Assembly (NCBI GenBank): GCA_035565355.1
Contig: DATMSM010000074.1
Location: forward strand, 1 to 41,484
DNA: 41,484 nucleotides
DNA from: Ga0074130 sp035565355
GTDB taxonomy: Bacteria; Pseudomonadota; Gammaproteobacteria; Burkholderiales; Rhodocyclaceae
Direction of reading: 5' to 3'
Within the stretch, counting starts at the first letter, position 1. Every line of letters starts with the position of its first letter. Under the pieces are notes generated by a model. It did no database searches. It was not told the origin of the DNA and saw nothing but the letters and a program-made list of their open reading frames with translations. Of this stretch, positions 16,331 to 24,977 are shown piece after piece. The position numbers and the translations under genes were made by a program.

Positions 16331-17959
16331 ATGGCCAGCGCAGAACAGGCAACCCAGGGAATTCCCACCCCTTCCATCGTTGAGTCTTTCAACAAGCTCG
16401 AACCCCGCCAACGTCTGGCCGGGATGGTCGGCGTCGCCCTGCTGATCGCGCTCGCCATCGGCGCTTGGCAGTGGGCACGCCAGCCCGACTACACGGTGCT
16501 GTTCGCCAATCTGTCCGAGCGCGACGGCGGTGAAATCGTCACCGTACTGCAGCAGCAGAACATTCCCTACAAGTTCAACAACAATGGCACCGCCGTGCTG
16601 GTGCCGGACAGCATCGTCCATGACACGCGCCTGAAACTCGCCTCGCAAGGCCTGCCCAAGGGCGGCCTGGTCGGCTTCGAGCTGATGGAAAACCAGAAGC
16701 TCGGCATCAGCCAGTTTGCCGAGCAAATCAATTACCAGCGCGGCCTCGAGGGCGAGCTGTCGCGCTCGGTGCAGTCCATCGCCGCAGTCCGGGGCGCCCG
16801 CGTGCACCTTGCCATTCCCAAGCAGACCGCCTTCCTGCGCGACGAGCAAAAGCCCTCCGCCTCGGTGCTGGTCTCGCTATACCCGGGCCGCGTGCTCGAT
16901 CCCAGCCAGGTCGCCGGCATCATCCATCTGGTCTCGTCCAGCGTGCCGCTGCTCAACCCGCTCAACGTCAGCGTGATCGACCAGGACGGCAACCTGATCT
17001 CGCAGAAGAAGAGCCCGCTCGAAGAAGCGGGCCTCGACCCCAAGCAACTCAAGTATGTGCGCGAGATTGAAGCCAGCTATATCAAGCGCATCGAGGAAAT
17101 CGTCGGCACCCTGGTCGGTGCCAGCAATGTGAAGGCACGCGTGGCCGCCGACATCGACTTTTCGCAAAGCGAACAGGTGGCCGAGACCTATCGCCCCAAC
17201 CCGACGCCGGACACCGCCATTCGCAGCCAGCAGACCGCCGAGACCGGCTCGTCCGTACCGGGCGCGCAGGGCGTGCCCGGCGCGCTGACCAATCAGCCGC
17301 CGGCCCCGGCGACCGCACCGATCACCGCACCGAATGTGCCGGGCGGCAATGCAGCACCAGACGCCAAGGCCCCGCAGCCCTTCACCAAGAACGCCACGAT
17401 CAACTACGAACTCGACAAGACCGTGCGTCATACCCGCGGCGTGCCGGGCGAAATCCGCCGCCTCTCGGTCGCCGTGGTGGTCAACAACAAGACGGATGAC
17501 AAGGGCAAAGCAACGCCCCTAACCCCGGCCGAGATCAAGCAGATCACCGAGTTGGCGCGTGAAGCCATGGGCTACAATCAACAGCGCGGCGACAGCCTCA
17601 GCATTGCCAACGCAGGCTTCTCGCCGCAGGAAAAGGACGCCGAGGCCGAACTACCCCTGTGGAAGGATCCAGAAATTGTCGCCACCGGCAAGGACGCCCT
17701 CAAGTACCTGCTGATCGCTCTGCTTGCCTGGCTTATCTGGCGCAAGCTGGTCAAGCCCACGCTGGATCGCATGGCTGCTGACAGCGCGCGTCGCGAAGCG
17801 AAACCGGCCGCTGTCATCAGAGAGGACGGGACCATCGAGGAAGATCCGCAAGCTGCCTTTGAACGCAAGCGCACCGAGGTCAGGGAACTGGCCAAACAGG
17901 ATCCGAGGTTGATAGCAAGCGTGGTCAAGGAATGGATGGGCGGCAATGAGTCCCGATGA
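16331..17959 (+). CDS. fliF: Flagellar MS-ring protein FliF
   Basis: 542 aa from ATG16331. The upstream in-frame start at 16253 would place the sigma-54 promoter inside the gene. N-terminal membrane helix at about 30-50 (LAGMVGVALLIALAIGAW), then the YscJ/FliF periplasmic domain with VLFANLSERDGGEIV, LPKGGLVGFELME and GVRGAR-like ring-building motif AVRGARVHLAIP. A Pro/Ala-rich insert (about 310-355) precedes the second periplasmic region, a second membrane helix (ALKYLLIALLAWLIW), and a cytoplasmic tail ending in KEWMG, which binds FliG. It is the first gene of a long plus-strand operon and overlaps fliG by 14 nt. Confidence 0.96.
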   Translation: MASAEQATQGIPTPSIVESFNKLEPRQRLAGMVGVALLIALAIGAWQWARQPDYTVLFANLSERDGGEIVTVLQQQNIPYKFNNNGTAVLVPDSIVHDTRLKLASQGLPKGGLVGFELMENQKLGISQFAEQINYQRGLEGELSRSVQSIAAVRGARVHLAIPKQTAFLRDEQKPSASVLVSLYPGRVLDPSQVAGIIHLVSSSVPLLNPLNVSVIDQDGNLISQKKSPLEEAGLDPKQLKYVREIEASYIKRIEEIVGTLVGASNVKARVAADIDFSQSEQVAETYRPNPTPDTAIRSQQTAETGSSVPGAQGVPGALTNQPPAPATAPITAPNVPGGNAAPDAKAPQPFTKNATINYELDKTVRHTRGVPGEIRRLSVAVVVNNKTDDKGKATPLTPAEIKQITELAREAMGYNQQRGDSLSIANAGFSPQEKDAEAELPLWKDPEIVATGKDALKYLLIALLAWLIWRKLVKPTLDRMAADSARREAKPAAVIREDGTIEEDPQAAFERKRTEVRELAKQDPRLIASVVKEWMGGNESR

Positions 17960-18947
17960 AGGCGTAGAAAAGAGTGCGATCCTGCTGCTTAGCCTCGGCG
18001 AAGACGAGGCCGCAGCCGTACTCAAGACGCTCGGTCCCAAGGAAGTGCAGAAGCTTGGCCACGCCATGGCTGCGCTCAAGACCGTGCCGCGCGAAAAGGT
18101 CGAAGCCGTGATCGACGAATTTCAGGAAATCGCCGGCAAGGGCGCACCTGTGGCTGTCGACGACGAACTCATCAAGGCCATGCTGACCAAGGCGCTGGGC
18201 GACGACCGTGCCGCCAATCTGCTCTCGCGCATCATGCACGGCGGCGATACCGCCGGCATCGAAGGCCTCAAGTGGATGGACGCGCCCACGGTGGCCGACC
18301 TGATCCGCAATGAGCACCCGCAGATTGTCGCCACCATCCTCGTGCACCTTGAGTTCGATCACGCCGGCGAAATCATGAAGTACTTCAGCGAACGCCTGAA
18401 GAATGACGTACTGCTGCGCATCGCCACGCTCGATGGCGTGCAGCCGGCCGCGCTGCGCGAACTCAACGACGCCATGGCGCGCCTGCTTGCCGGCGCTTCG
18501 ACCAATATGAAGAAGTCGGCCATGGGCGGCATCCGTCATGCGGCCGAAATCCTCAACTACGTCGGCCAGGCCGCCGAAACTGCCATCCTCGACAATGTCC
18601 GCGAATACGATCCCGATCTCGCCCAAAAGATCCTCGACGAAATGTTTGTCTTCGAGAATCTGCTCGACATCGACGACCGCGGCATCCAGCTGCTGCTGCG
18701 CGAAGTGCAGTCCGACTCCCTCATCATCGCCCTCAAGGGCGCCTCGCCCGAGATGCGCGAGAAGGTATTCAAGAATATGTCGCAACGCGCCGCCGAAATG
18801 CTGCGCGAGGACCTCGAAGCCAAGGGGCCGGTCCGTTTGTCCGAAGTCGAGAACGAGCAGAAGGAAATTCTCAAGATCGCCCGTCGCCTTGCCGACGAAG
18901 GCCAGATCCAGCTCGGCGGCGGCGGCGGCGACGACCAGTTCATCTAA
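17946..18947 (+). CDS. fliG: Flagellar motor switch protein FliG
   Basis: 333 aa, normal length. The N-domain begins GVEKSAILLLSLGEDEAAAVL and binds FliF. The middle domain has NEHPQIVATILVHLE, including the EHPQ motif that contacts FliM. The C-domain contains MFVFENLLDIDDRGIQLLLREV, carrying the charged residues that face the stator, and ends in FKNMSQRAAEMLREDLE and EVENEQKEIL. FliG transmits torque and sets rotation direction in the C ring. The ATG lies inside the fliF 3' end, giving translational coupling. Confidence 0.97.
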   Translation: MSPDEGVEKSAILLLSLGEDEAAAVLKTLGPKEVQKLGHAMAALKTVPREKVEAVIDEFQEIAGKGAPVAVDDELIKAMLTKALGDDRAANLLSRIMHGGDTAGIEGLKWMDAPTVADLIRNEHPQIVATILVHLEFDHAGEIMKYFSERLKNDVLLRIATLDGVQPAALRELNDAMARLLAGASTNMKKSAMGGIRHAAEILNYVGQAAETAILDNVREYDPDLAQKILDEMFVFENLLDIDDRGIQLLLREVQSDSLIIALKGASPEMREKVFKNMSQRAAEMLREDLEAKGPVRLSEVENEQKEILKIARRLADEGQIQLGGGGGDDQFI

Positions 18948-18968
18948 GGTGGCGGCATCCGCGCAGGT

Positions 18969-19661
18969 ATGAGCCAGACTCCAAAACGACCGGAGGAGAT
19001 GAGCGCCTGGGAACGCTGGGAGATGGCGAGCTTCGATCCGCCCAAGCCCGCCGTCGCTCCCGAGCCGGAAGCCCCGCCCCCTCCACCGCCGCCCCCGGTA
19101 CAGGAAGCACCGCCCGAGCCGGCGGTGAAGCTGCCGACGGCGGAAGAGGTCGAGCAGATCTACCAGCAGGCGCGCGATGAGGGCTATCGCGTGGGCTTCA
19201 ACGAAGGCCAGCAGACCGCACTGACCGAGGCGCAAAAGCTCTCCGCCCTGGTGCAGAAGCTTGACGAGGCCATCACCGGCATGGAAGGCGAGGTCGCCGA
19301 GGAGCTGCTGGCGCTGAGCCTGGAAGTCAGCCGCCAAGTGGTGCGCGAAGCCGTGCGTCTGCAGCCCGAGGCCATCCTGGCCGTGGTCAAGGAAGCCTTG
19401 CTGCAGTTGCCGCACCAGCACGCCATGGTCTATCTGCAGCCGGACGATGCCGCCCTGGTGCGCATCCACCTTGGCGAACAGCTCGCCCATGCCGGCCACC
19501 GCATCCAGGACGACCCTGCGCTAGCGCGCGGCGACTGCCGTATCGAGGCCGGCAACACCCGTGCCGACGCCACCCTGGAAAGCCGCTGGCAGCGCGTCGT
19601 TGCCGGACTCGGCGGCACACTCAAGCTAAACGTGCCCGCAGACGAAGCGGAGGAAGATTGA
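18969..19661 (+). CDS. fliH: Flagellar export ATPase regulator FliH
   Basis: 230 aa. A proline-rich linker (about 32-52, with a PPPPPPPPV run) precedes a long helical region with the glycine pattern GYRVGFNEGQQTA. The C-terminal domain (LALEVSR-like LSLEVSRQVVREAV and LPHQHAMVYLQPDD) binds the FliI N-terminus. FliH inhibits and docks the FliI ATPase at the export gate. Its stop overlaps the fliI TTG start (TTGA). Confidence 0.92.
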   Translation: MSQTPKRPEEMSAWERWEMASFDPPKPAVAPEPEAPPPPPPPPVQEAPPEPAVKLPTAEEVEQIYQQARDEGYRVGFNEGQQTALTEAQKLSALVQKLDEAITGMEGEVAEELLALSLEVSRQVVREAVRLQPEAILAVVKEALLQLPHQHAMVYLQPDDAALVRIHLGEQLAHAGHRIQDDPALARGDCRIEAGNTRADATLESRWQRVVAGLGGTLKLNVPADEAEED

Positions 19662-21052
19662 AACCGGCCGCCTTCCGGGACTACCTCGTCCACTGTCGCA
19701 AGGCAGTGGCGCGCAGCCAGCCCTACGCAGTCGCGGGTCGCCTCACCCGCATCAACGGGCTGGTGATGGAAGCCGCCGGACTCAAACTCCCGCTCGGCGC
19801 CGCCTGCCGCATCGAGACACCGAACGGCAGCTCGGTCGAGGCCGAAGTCGTCGGCTTCAACGGGGAGAAGCTGTTCATGATGCCAAGCGAAGACGTCTAC
19901 GGCCTCGCGCCCGGCGCCCAGGTCATGCCGGTCGACACCCCGCCGGTGCCGCCAGCACTGCATCAGGCACTCATGCCCAACCGCCGCGTGCAGGACCGCA
20001 CCAAGCACCTGCCCGTGGGCGACTGCCTGCTCGGGCGCGTCGTCGATGCGAATGGCCGCCCGCTTGACGATCTCGGCCCGCTCGAAAACCTGCAGGCGCG
20101 GCCGCTCATGAGCCGCCCCTTCAACCCCCTGATGCGCGCGCCCATCAATCAAAGCCTGGACGTCGGCATCCGCGCCATCAATTCCCTGCTCACCGTCGGC
20201 CGCGGCCAGCGCCTCGGCCTGTTTGCCGGTTCGGGCGTGGGCAAGAGCGTGCTGCTCGGCATGATGGCGCGCTACACGGCGGCGGACGTGATCGTGGTCG
20301 GCCTGATCGGCGAGCGCGGCCGCGAGGTCAAGGAATTCATCGAACAGAACCTCGGCGAGGAAGGCCGCCGCCGCTCCGTCGTCGTCGCAGCGCCCGCCGA
20401 CGTCAGTCCGCTATTGCGTCTGCAGGGCGCCGCTTACGCAACCTCGGTGGCCGAACACTTCCGCGATCAGGGCAAGCAAGTGCTGTTGATCATGGACTCG
20501 CTGACGCGCTACGCCATGGCCCAGCGCGAAATCTCGCTCGCCGTCGGCGAGCCGCCGGTCACGCGCGGCTATCCGCCCAGCGTGTTCGCGCGTCTGCCGC
20601 AACTGGTCGAACGCGCCGGCAACGGCGCCAGCGGCGGCGGCTCCATCACCGCCTTCTACACCGTGCTGGCCGAAGGCGACGACCAGCAGGACCCGATCGC
20701 CGACTCGGCGCGCGCCATCCTCGACGGCCATATCGTGCTCAGCCGTCACCTCGCGGATGCCGGGCACTACCCCGCCATCGATATCGAGCAGTCGATCTCG
20801 CGCGCCATGACCAACCTCATCGGCCCCGAACACCTGGACCTGGTCCGCACCTTCAAGCAGCTGTACTCGCGCTATCAACGCGCCCGCGACCTGATTGCCG
20901 TCGGCGCCTACGCACCCGGCTCCGACCCTCAGCTTGACCGCGCCATCACCCTTTACCCGCGCATCGAGCGCTTCCTCCAGCAGCGCATCGACGAGCAAGC
21001 GCCTTATGCCAGCAGCCTGGCCCAACTGGCCGAACTGTTCGCCCAGACTTAA
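19658..21052 (+). CDS. fliI: Flagellum-specific ATP synthase FliI
   Basis: 464 aa starting with TTG19658. The start is supported by GGAGG four bases upstream and by homologous-looking residues before the first ATG (GRLTRINGLVMEAAGLKLPLG). Walker A is FAGSGVGKS, Walker B VLLIMDS, plus GLIGERGREVKEF and the DPIADSARAILDGHIVLSR segment typical of type III secretion ATPases. It energises unfolding and export of flagellar axial proteins in complex with FliH and FliJ. The TTG shares two bases with the fliH stop. Confidence 0.97.
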   Translation: MKPAAFRDYLVHCRKAVARSQPYAVAGRLTRINGLVMEAAGLKLPLGAACRIETPNGSSVEAEVVGFNGEKLFMMPSEDVYGLAPGAQVMPVDTPPVPPALHQALMPNRRVQDRTKHLPVGDCLLGRVVDANGRPLDDLGPLENLQARPLMSRPFNPLMRAPINQSLDVGIRAINSLLTVGRGQRLGLFAGSGVGKSVLLGMMARYTAADVIVVGLIGERGREVKEFIEQNLGEEGRRRSVVVAAPADVSPLLRLQGAAYATSVAEHFRDQGKQVLLIMDSLTRYAMAQREISLAVGEPPVTRGYPPSVFARLPQLVERAGNGASGGGSITAFYTVLAEGDDQQDPIADSARAILDGHIVLSRHLADAGHYPAIDIEQSISRAMTNLIGPEHLDLVRTFKQLYSRYQRARDLIAVGAYAPGSDPQLDRAITLYPRIERFLQQRIDEQAPYASSLAQLAELFAQT

Positions 21053-21102
21053 GCGCCGGCCTGGCCTAAAATTACGCATGCACGCCCCGATTGCCTCGTC
21101 TC

Positions 21103-21552
21103 ATGGCTGACAAATTTCCCCTGCAAACCCTGCTCGACCTGTCCAATCTGCGCATGGACGAGTCTGCCAAGAAGCTCGGCCAACTGATCGCCGGCGAACG
21201 GGCCGCGTCCGAACGCCTGGAGTTGCTCGGCAACTACCGCGACGAATACAACCAGCGCTTCCTCGACGCCGCCAAGAACGGCCTGCGCCCCGAGGAATGG
21301 CAGAACTACCGCAGCTTTCTCGACCGTCTCGACGAGGCCATCAACCAGGCCCGCGAAATGCTGAAGCTGTCGCAACGCCAGACCAAGGTCGGCCAGGACG
21401 ACTGGCTGGACAAGCGCGGCAAGGTCAAGGCTTTCGACACCCTGGCCCAGCGCCACGAGCAGCGCCAGCAATACGGCGCCATGAAGGCCGAACAGAAGCT
21501 CAGCGACGAGCATTCGGCGCGCAAGTACAGCATCCCCCCCGAGGGGGAGTGA
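21103..21552 (+). CDS. fliJ: Flagellar export chaperone FliJ
   Basis: 149 aa from ATG21103; a TTG at 21091 would add four residues. It begins KFPLQTLLDLSNLRMDESAKKLG and is charged and helical throughout, forming the two-helix coiled coil of FliJ/YscO proteins that sits inside the FliI ring. Position directly after fliI is diagnostic. A long G/C hairpin follows the stop and probably ends or attenuates the fliF-J transcript. Confidence 0.9.
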   Translation: MADKFPLQTLLDLSNLRMDESAKKLGQLIAGERAASERLELLGNYRDEYNQRFLDAAKNGLRPEEWQNYRSFLDRLDEAINQAREMLKLSQRQTKVGQDDWLDKRGKVKAFDTLAQRHEQRQQYGAMKAEQKLSDEHSARKYSIPPEGE

Positions 21553-21557
21553 GCTAA

Positions 21558-21604
21558 GCCATCCCCCCGGCCCCCTTCCCGGGGAAGGGGGTTGGGGGGA
21601 TGGC
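21558..21604. repeat. 47-bp imperfect palindrome between fliJ and fliK
   Basis: The left arm begins GCCATCCCCCC and continues CCCCCTTCCC; the right arm GGGAAGGGGG continues to GGGGGGATGGC. Only two G-T positions (G-U in RNA) break the pairing. It is a likely terminator/attenuator for fliF-J or a dispersed intergenic repeat. Its right end provides the first four bases of the fliK -24 element. Confidence 0.7.
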
Positions 21605-21616
21605 ATAGAGCTTGCA
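21601..21616 (+). promoter_or_regulatory. Sigma-54 (-24/-12) promoter of fliK
   Basis: TGGCAT, five bases, TTGCA. There is one mismatch at the last base of the -24 and the -12 and spacing are exact. The predicted start is about 21626, 23 nt upstream of the fliK ATG at 21649. It should drive fliK-fliN under FlrC. Confidence 0.82.
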
Positions 21617-21648
21617 TATTCAGCGGCATCGCAAGCAAGGATGTCCTC

Positions 21649-22752
21649 ATGAGCGCACTGTCAGTCCCCAATCTGCTGTCCCCGCAGGCCAAGCCGTCGG
21701 CCCAGGCCAATAGCACCCAAGCGGAGGCGGAAACGCCCTTCTCGTCGGTGTTGCAGCAGAAAGTGAAGGACAGTCAGGGCGACAAGTCGGCCCAGGCGCA
21801 ACAGGACAATGCGGCCGCTGCAACTCCGCCGTCAGCGCCCGCCCAGCCGGAACAGGCCGCCGCCGCAGGCAGTACCGAGCAGGATGCCGCTGCTGTCGCA
21901 CTCGTTAATGGGGACTATGCCCAAGGCGCACTGCAGCAACTGCTGCCCTGGCTGCAAGCCATGCAAGGCCAGGCCGCCCAGAACAAGACCCAGGACTCGG
22001 CGGATTCCGCACTGCTGCCGCAGACGGGTGAAGAAGGCCTGCCGCAGGCCATTCCGGCCCTGACGGCCGAGCAAAGGTCCAGCCGTCAGGGACAGGATCT
22101 GGGTGCCGAAGCAGGCGCAGCGGCCAAGGATGCGGCAGCAAAGGAGGCCACCACGGCAGGCGCAACGGCAAATCTTGCCGCAACGCCCGACACCCGCGCC
22201 ACGGACAGCCTGCGCAAGCCGGCCCAGGAGGGCTTCGACACGGCGCTGCAGGGCGCCAGCCAGCGCATCGATTCCGCCCTGCAACAGGCAGCCACCCACC
22301 AGAACGCGAACCAGACCCGCAGCCCGGAGGCCAATCGCCTGCAGGCACCGCTGGGAACCTCGCAATGGCAGCAGGAATTCACTGACCGCATCCAGTTCAT
22401 GAGCCGTCACAACGAAGGTCGGGCCGAGCTGGTGCTGACGCCGCCGCAGTTGGGCCGCATCGAAGTCACCCTGAACATCAACGGCGACCAGGCCAGTGCG
22501 CTGTTCGTCTCGGCCAACCCCGAAGTCCGTACCGCGCTTGAAGGCGCGATGGACCGTCTGCGCGAGGCGCTGGCAAATAACGGCATCGCCCTGGGTCAGG
22601 CCCAGGTTGGCGCCGAATCCTCGGGCCAGTCGGGCGACGGCAGGGGCGCTTCGACGCAGGGGCGCCCGCTCGCCGGCGATGGCCAGGAAGCGCCTGTTAC
22701 CAGCGCCGCCTGGACCCGACACAGCAACAATATGCTGGATGTATTCGCCTGA
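21649..22752 (+). CDS. fliK: Flagellar hook-length control protein FliK
   Basis: 367 aa from ATG21649, downstream of the sigma-54 promoter; the frame is open further upstream but would swallow that promoter. The N-terminal two thirds is Ala/Gln-rich low-complexity sequence, as in most FliK proteins. The C-terminal Flg_hook domain (about 255-330) has ELVLTPPQLGRIEVTLNI and RTALEGAMDRLREALANNGI. FliK is the secreted molecular ruler that switches export specificity by acting on FlhB. It heads a second transcription unit fliKLMN. Confidence 0.93.
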   Translation: MSALSVPNLLSPQAKPSAQANSTQAEAETPFSSVLQQKVKDSQGDKSAQAQQDNAAAATPPSAPAQPEQAAAAGSTEQDAAAVALVNGDYAQGALQQLLPWLQAMQGQAAQNKTQDSADSALLPQTGEEGLPQAIPALTAEQRSSRQGQDLGAEAGAAAKDAAAKEATTAGATANLAATPDTRATDSLRKPAQEGFDTALQGASQRIDSALQQAATHQNANQTRSPEANRLQAPLGTSQWQQEFTDRIQFMSRHNEGRAELVLTPPQLGRIEVTLNINGDQASALFVSANPEVRTALEGAMDRLREALANNGIALGQAQVGAESSGQSGDGRGASTQGRPLAGDGQEAPVTSAAWTRHSNNMLDVFA

Positions 22753-22840
22753 TACCCGCGCAAAACGCGCATAGCCGCTCAAGGTATGGGATATTCGTGC
22801 CGTAAAGGATACGAATAAACACCCGGGGGAGAAACAAGAA

Positions 22841-23419
22841 ATGAGCGACGCAAAACCCGCTGAAGCGGCACCGCCCAAGAAGAAGGGCAAACTGTTCCTG
22901 ATTATCGGGATAGTGGTGCTCGTCCTTGCCATTGCTGGCGCGGCGGCGGCCTTTCTGTTGATGAAGAAATCGCATTCGGACGACATGGAAGACGGCGAGG
23001 AGACCAGCGAAAGCGCTCCCCCTGCCAAGAAGAGCAAGGCGTCCCACTCCGGCCCGCCAGTCTTCGTCAAACTGGACACCTTCACCGTGCGCCTGCAGAA
23101 CGAGGGCAACGACTCCTACCTGCAGGCGGTTCCCGAATTGCGCGTGCTTGACGCCCAGGTTGCCGAGGAAGTAAAAACCTACACTCCGGAAATCCGCCAC
23201 AAGACGCTCCTGGTGATGTCCGGCAAGCAGCCGGCCGACGTGAACAATCCGGCCGGGGTGCAGCAGCTTGCCAACGAGCTGCGCGAGACCATCAACAACA
23301 TCCTCAACCCGCCCTCCGGCAAGCGGAAAAAGAAGGAAGAGGCAGAGGAAATCAGCGATACTGCCGCCCCCGACGATCCGGTACAGGCCGTACTATTCAC
23401 CTCCTTCATCGTTCAATGA
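22841..23419 (+). CDS. fliL: Flagellar basal body-associated protein FliL
   Basis: 192 aa. A short Lys-rich cytoplasmic N-terminus leads to one membrane helix (LFLIIGIVVLVLAIAGAAAA), then an acidic linker and a periplasmic domain with FVKLDTFTVRLQ and ELRVLDAQVAEEV. It ends AVLFTSFIVQ, the typical FliL terminus. It stabilises the stator around the basal body. A strong GGGGGAGA Shine-Dalgarno precedes the ATG. The 88-bp fliK-fliL spacer has no convincing promoter. Six bases separate it from fliM. Confidence 0.93.
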   Translation: MSDAKPAEAAPPKKKGKLFLIIGIVVLVLAIAGAAAAFLLMKKSHSDDMEDGEETSESAPPAKKSKASHSGPPVFVKLDTFTVRLQNEGNDSYLQAVPELRVLDAQVAEEVKTYTPEIRHKTLLVMSGKQPADVNNPAGVQQLANELRETINNILNPPSGKRKKKEEAEEISDTAAPDDPVQAVLFTSFIVQ

Positions 23420-23425
23420 CAGTTC

Positions 23426-24406
23426 ATGTCTGACTTTCTGTCCCAGGAAGAGGTCGATGCCCTGCTCAAGGGCGTCACCGGCGAAACCGACGATGCGCCC
23501 GCCGAAGAGGAAGCGCAGGCCGGTGTTCGCAACTACGACCTGGGACGGCAGGAGCGCATCGTGCGCGGGCGCATGCCCACGATGGAGCTCATCAACGAAC
23601 GCTTTGCGCGCTACCTGCGCATCGGCCTGTTCAACTACATCCATCGCAGCACCGAAATCTCGGTTGGCCCGATCAAGGTTCAGAAATACAGCGAGTTCAT
23701 CCGCAACCTGGTCGTCCCGACCAACCTTAACCTCGTTCAGGTCAAACCCCTGCGCGGTACGGGCCTGGTGGTGCTCGATCCCAATCTGGTCTTCCTGGTC
23801 GTCGACAACATGTTCGGCGGCGACGGGCGCTTCCATACCCGGGTCGAAGGACGCGACTTCACGCCGACCGAGCAGCGCATCATCCAGGGCCTGCTCAATG
23901 TCGTCTTCAGCGAGTACGAAAAGGCCTGGAAGCCGGTGCACGAAATCAAGTTCGAGTACGTGCGCTCGGAAATGAATACGCAGTTCGCCAATATCGCCAC
24001 GCCGTCGGAAATCGTGCTGTCGGCCAATTTCACGGTCGAGCTGTCGGGCAACACCGCCGACTTGCATGTCTGCCTGCCCTATTCCATGATCGAACCGCTG
24101 CGCGACACGCTCAACAGCAGCATGCACAGCGAGCAGGCGGCATCGGACAAGCGTTGGACCAATCTGCTGCACCGCCAGCTCAAGCTGGCCGAAGTCGAGA
24201 TGGTCGCGCCGCTCGGCAAGACCCAGGTGACCCTGCGCGATATCGTGAACATGAAGGTAGGGGACGTCATCCCCATGAACATCGACGAAAACGTCGAGGT
24301 GGAAATCGACGGCGTACCGGTCGTGGCCTGCCGTTACGGCGTGCACGATGGGCAATACGCCCTCAAGGTCGACCGCTTCCTTGCCCCAGAACAGAACGCG
24401 GAATGA
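23426..24406 (+). CDS. fliM: Flagellar motor switch protein FliM
   Basis: 326 aa. The N-terminal LSQEEVDALLKGV segment is the phospho-CheY binding peptide. The CheC-like middle domain begins NYDLGRQERIVRGRMPTME and holds GGDGRFHTRVEGRDFTPTE. The C-terminal SpoA domain (VTLRDIVNMKVGDVIPMN) partners FliN. Start and RBS are weak, but the gene is tightly coupled to fliL. Confidence 0.97.
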   Translation: MSDFLSQEEVDALLKGVTGETDDAPAEEEAQAGVRNYDLGRQERIVRGRMPTMELINERFARYLRIGLFNYIHRSTEISVGPIKVQKYSEFIRNLVVPTNLNLVQVKPLRGTGLVVLDPNLVFLVVDNMFGGDGRFHTRVEGRDFTPTEQRIIQGLLNVVFSEYEKAWKPVHEIKFEYVRSEMNTQFANIATPSEIVLSANFTVELSGNTADLHVCLPYSMIEPLRDTLNSSMHSEQAASDKRWTNLLHRQLKLAEVEMVAPLGKTQVTLRDIVNMKVGDVIPMNIDENVEVEIDGVPVVACRYGVHDGQYALKVDRFLAPEQNAE

Positions 24407-24423
24407 ATTAGCCGGAGCCGGAT

Positions 24424-24846
24424 ATGAGCGACGAAACCGAACAGAAAGAAGACGAAATTTCGATGGATGACTGGGCTGCCGCCATGGGCGAGCAGGCCGA
24501 GAGCGAGGCTGCCGCTAGCACGCCCCCCGCTCCCCAGCCAGCCGTGTTTGAACAGTTTGGTGCCACGCCTACCGGTGGCGCGATCCAGGACTTCGACATG
24601 ATCCTGGACATCCCCGTCGCCCTGACGGTGGAGCTGGGTCGTACCAAGATTTCCATCCGCAACCTGCTGCAGTTGGCGCACGGCTCGGTGGTCGAACTCG
24701 AAGGCCTGGCCGGCGAACCCATGGATGTCCTGGTCAACGGCACCCTGATCGCCCAGGGCGAAGTCGTGGTGGTGAACGACAAGTTCGGTATCCGCCTGAC
24801 CGACATCATTACGCCTCAGGAAAGAATCCGTAAATTGAACCGCTAA
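24424..24846 (+). CDS. fliN: Flagellar motor switch protein FliN
   Basis: 140 aa. An acidic, Ala-rich N-terminal extension (about 1-55) precedes the SpoA domain: DMILDIPVALTVELGRTKISIRNLL-type core and SVVELEGLAGEPMDVLVNG, ending GIRLTDIITPQERIRKL. FliN forms the base of the C ring and docks FliH. The last codons of the gene form the left arm of a 13-bp perfect hairpin whose loop contains the TAA stop. Confidence 0.96.
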   Translation: MSDETEQKEDEISMDDWAAAMGEQAESEAAASTPPAPQPAVFEQFGATPTGGAIQDFDMILDIPVALTVELGRTKISIRNLLQLAHGSVVELEGLAGEPMDVLVNGTLIAQGEVVVVNDKFGIRLTDIITPQERIRKLNR

Positions 24847-24862
24847 GCAGTTCAATTTACGG
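24828..24862 (+). terminator. 13-bp perfect hairpin spanning the fliN stop codon
   Basis: CCGTAAATTGAAC, nine-base loop containing the TAA stop, GTTCAATTTACGG. A moderately pyrimidine-rich TTCTCTCC follows. It could be a terminator or a 3'-end stabiliser for the fliKLMN mRNA. Confidence 0.55.
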
Positions 24863-24878
24863 TTCTCTCCAATGTTGC

Positions 24879-24898
24879 TGCGGGGCCTTTGCCCCGCA
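24879..24898 (+). terminator. G/C-rich hairpin between fliN and fliO
   Basis: TGCGGGGC, loop CTTT, GCCCCGCA. An 8-bp stem without a following T-run. It is the second of three hairpins in this spacer. Confidence 0.4.
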
Positions 24899-24915
24899 CC
24901 CCGCTGTTAAAGTGA

Positions 24916-24942
24916 CGCGCCGATTCCGGCGCGTTTGCTTTT
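24916..24942 (+). terminator. Intrinsic terminator between fliN and fliO
   Basis: CGCGCCG, loop ATTC, CGGCGCG, followed by TTTGCTTTT. Stem plus T-tract is a standard rho-independent terminator for plus-strand transcription, and should separate fliK-N from fliO-R. Confidence 0.7.
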
Positions 24943-24977
24943 GTAGAACCGACGGGGCCGCCCGCGGTCGGGCCATG

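Noticed and set aside
17925..19499. Long minus-strand open frame opposite fliG and fliH
   Set aside because: fliG and fliH are unmistakable on the plus strand; the antisense product is low-complexity His/Leu/Gly sequence without family features.
22790..22815. Possible -24/-12 promoter before fliL
   Set aside because: GG and GC are spaced one base too close and the flanking bases do not match consensus.
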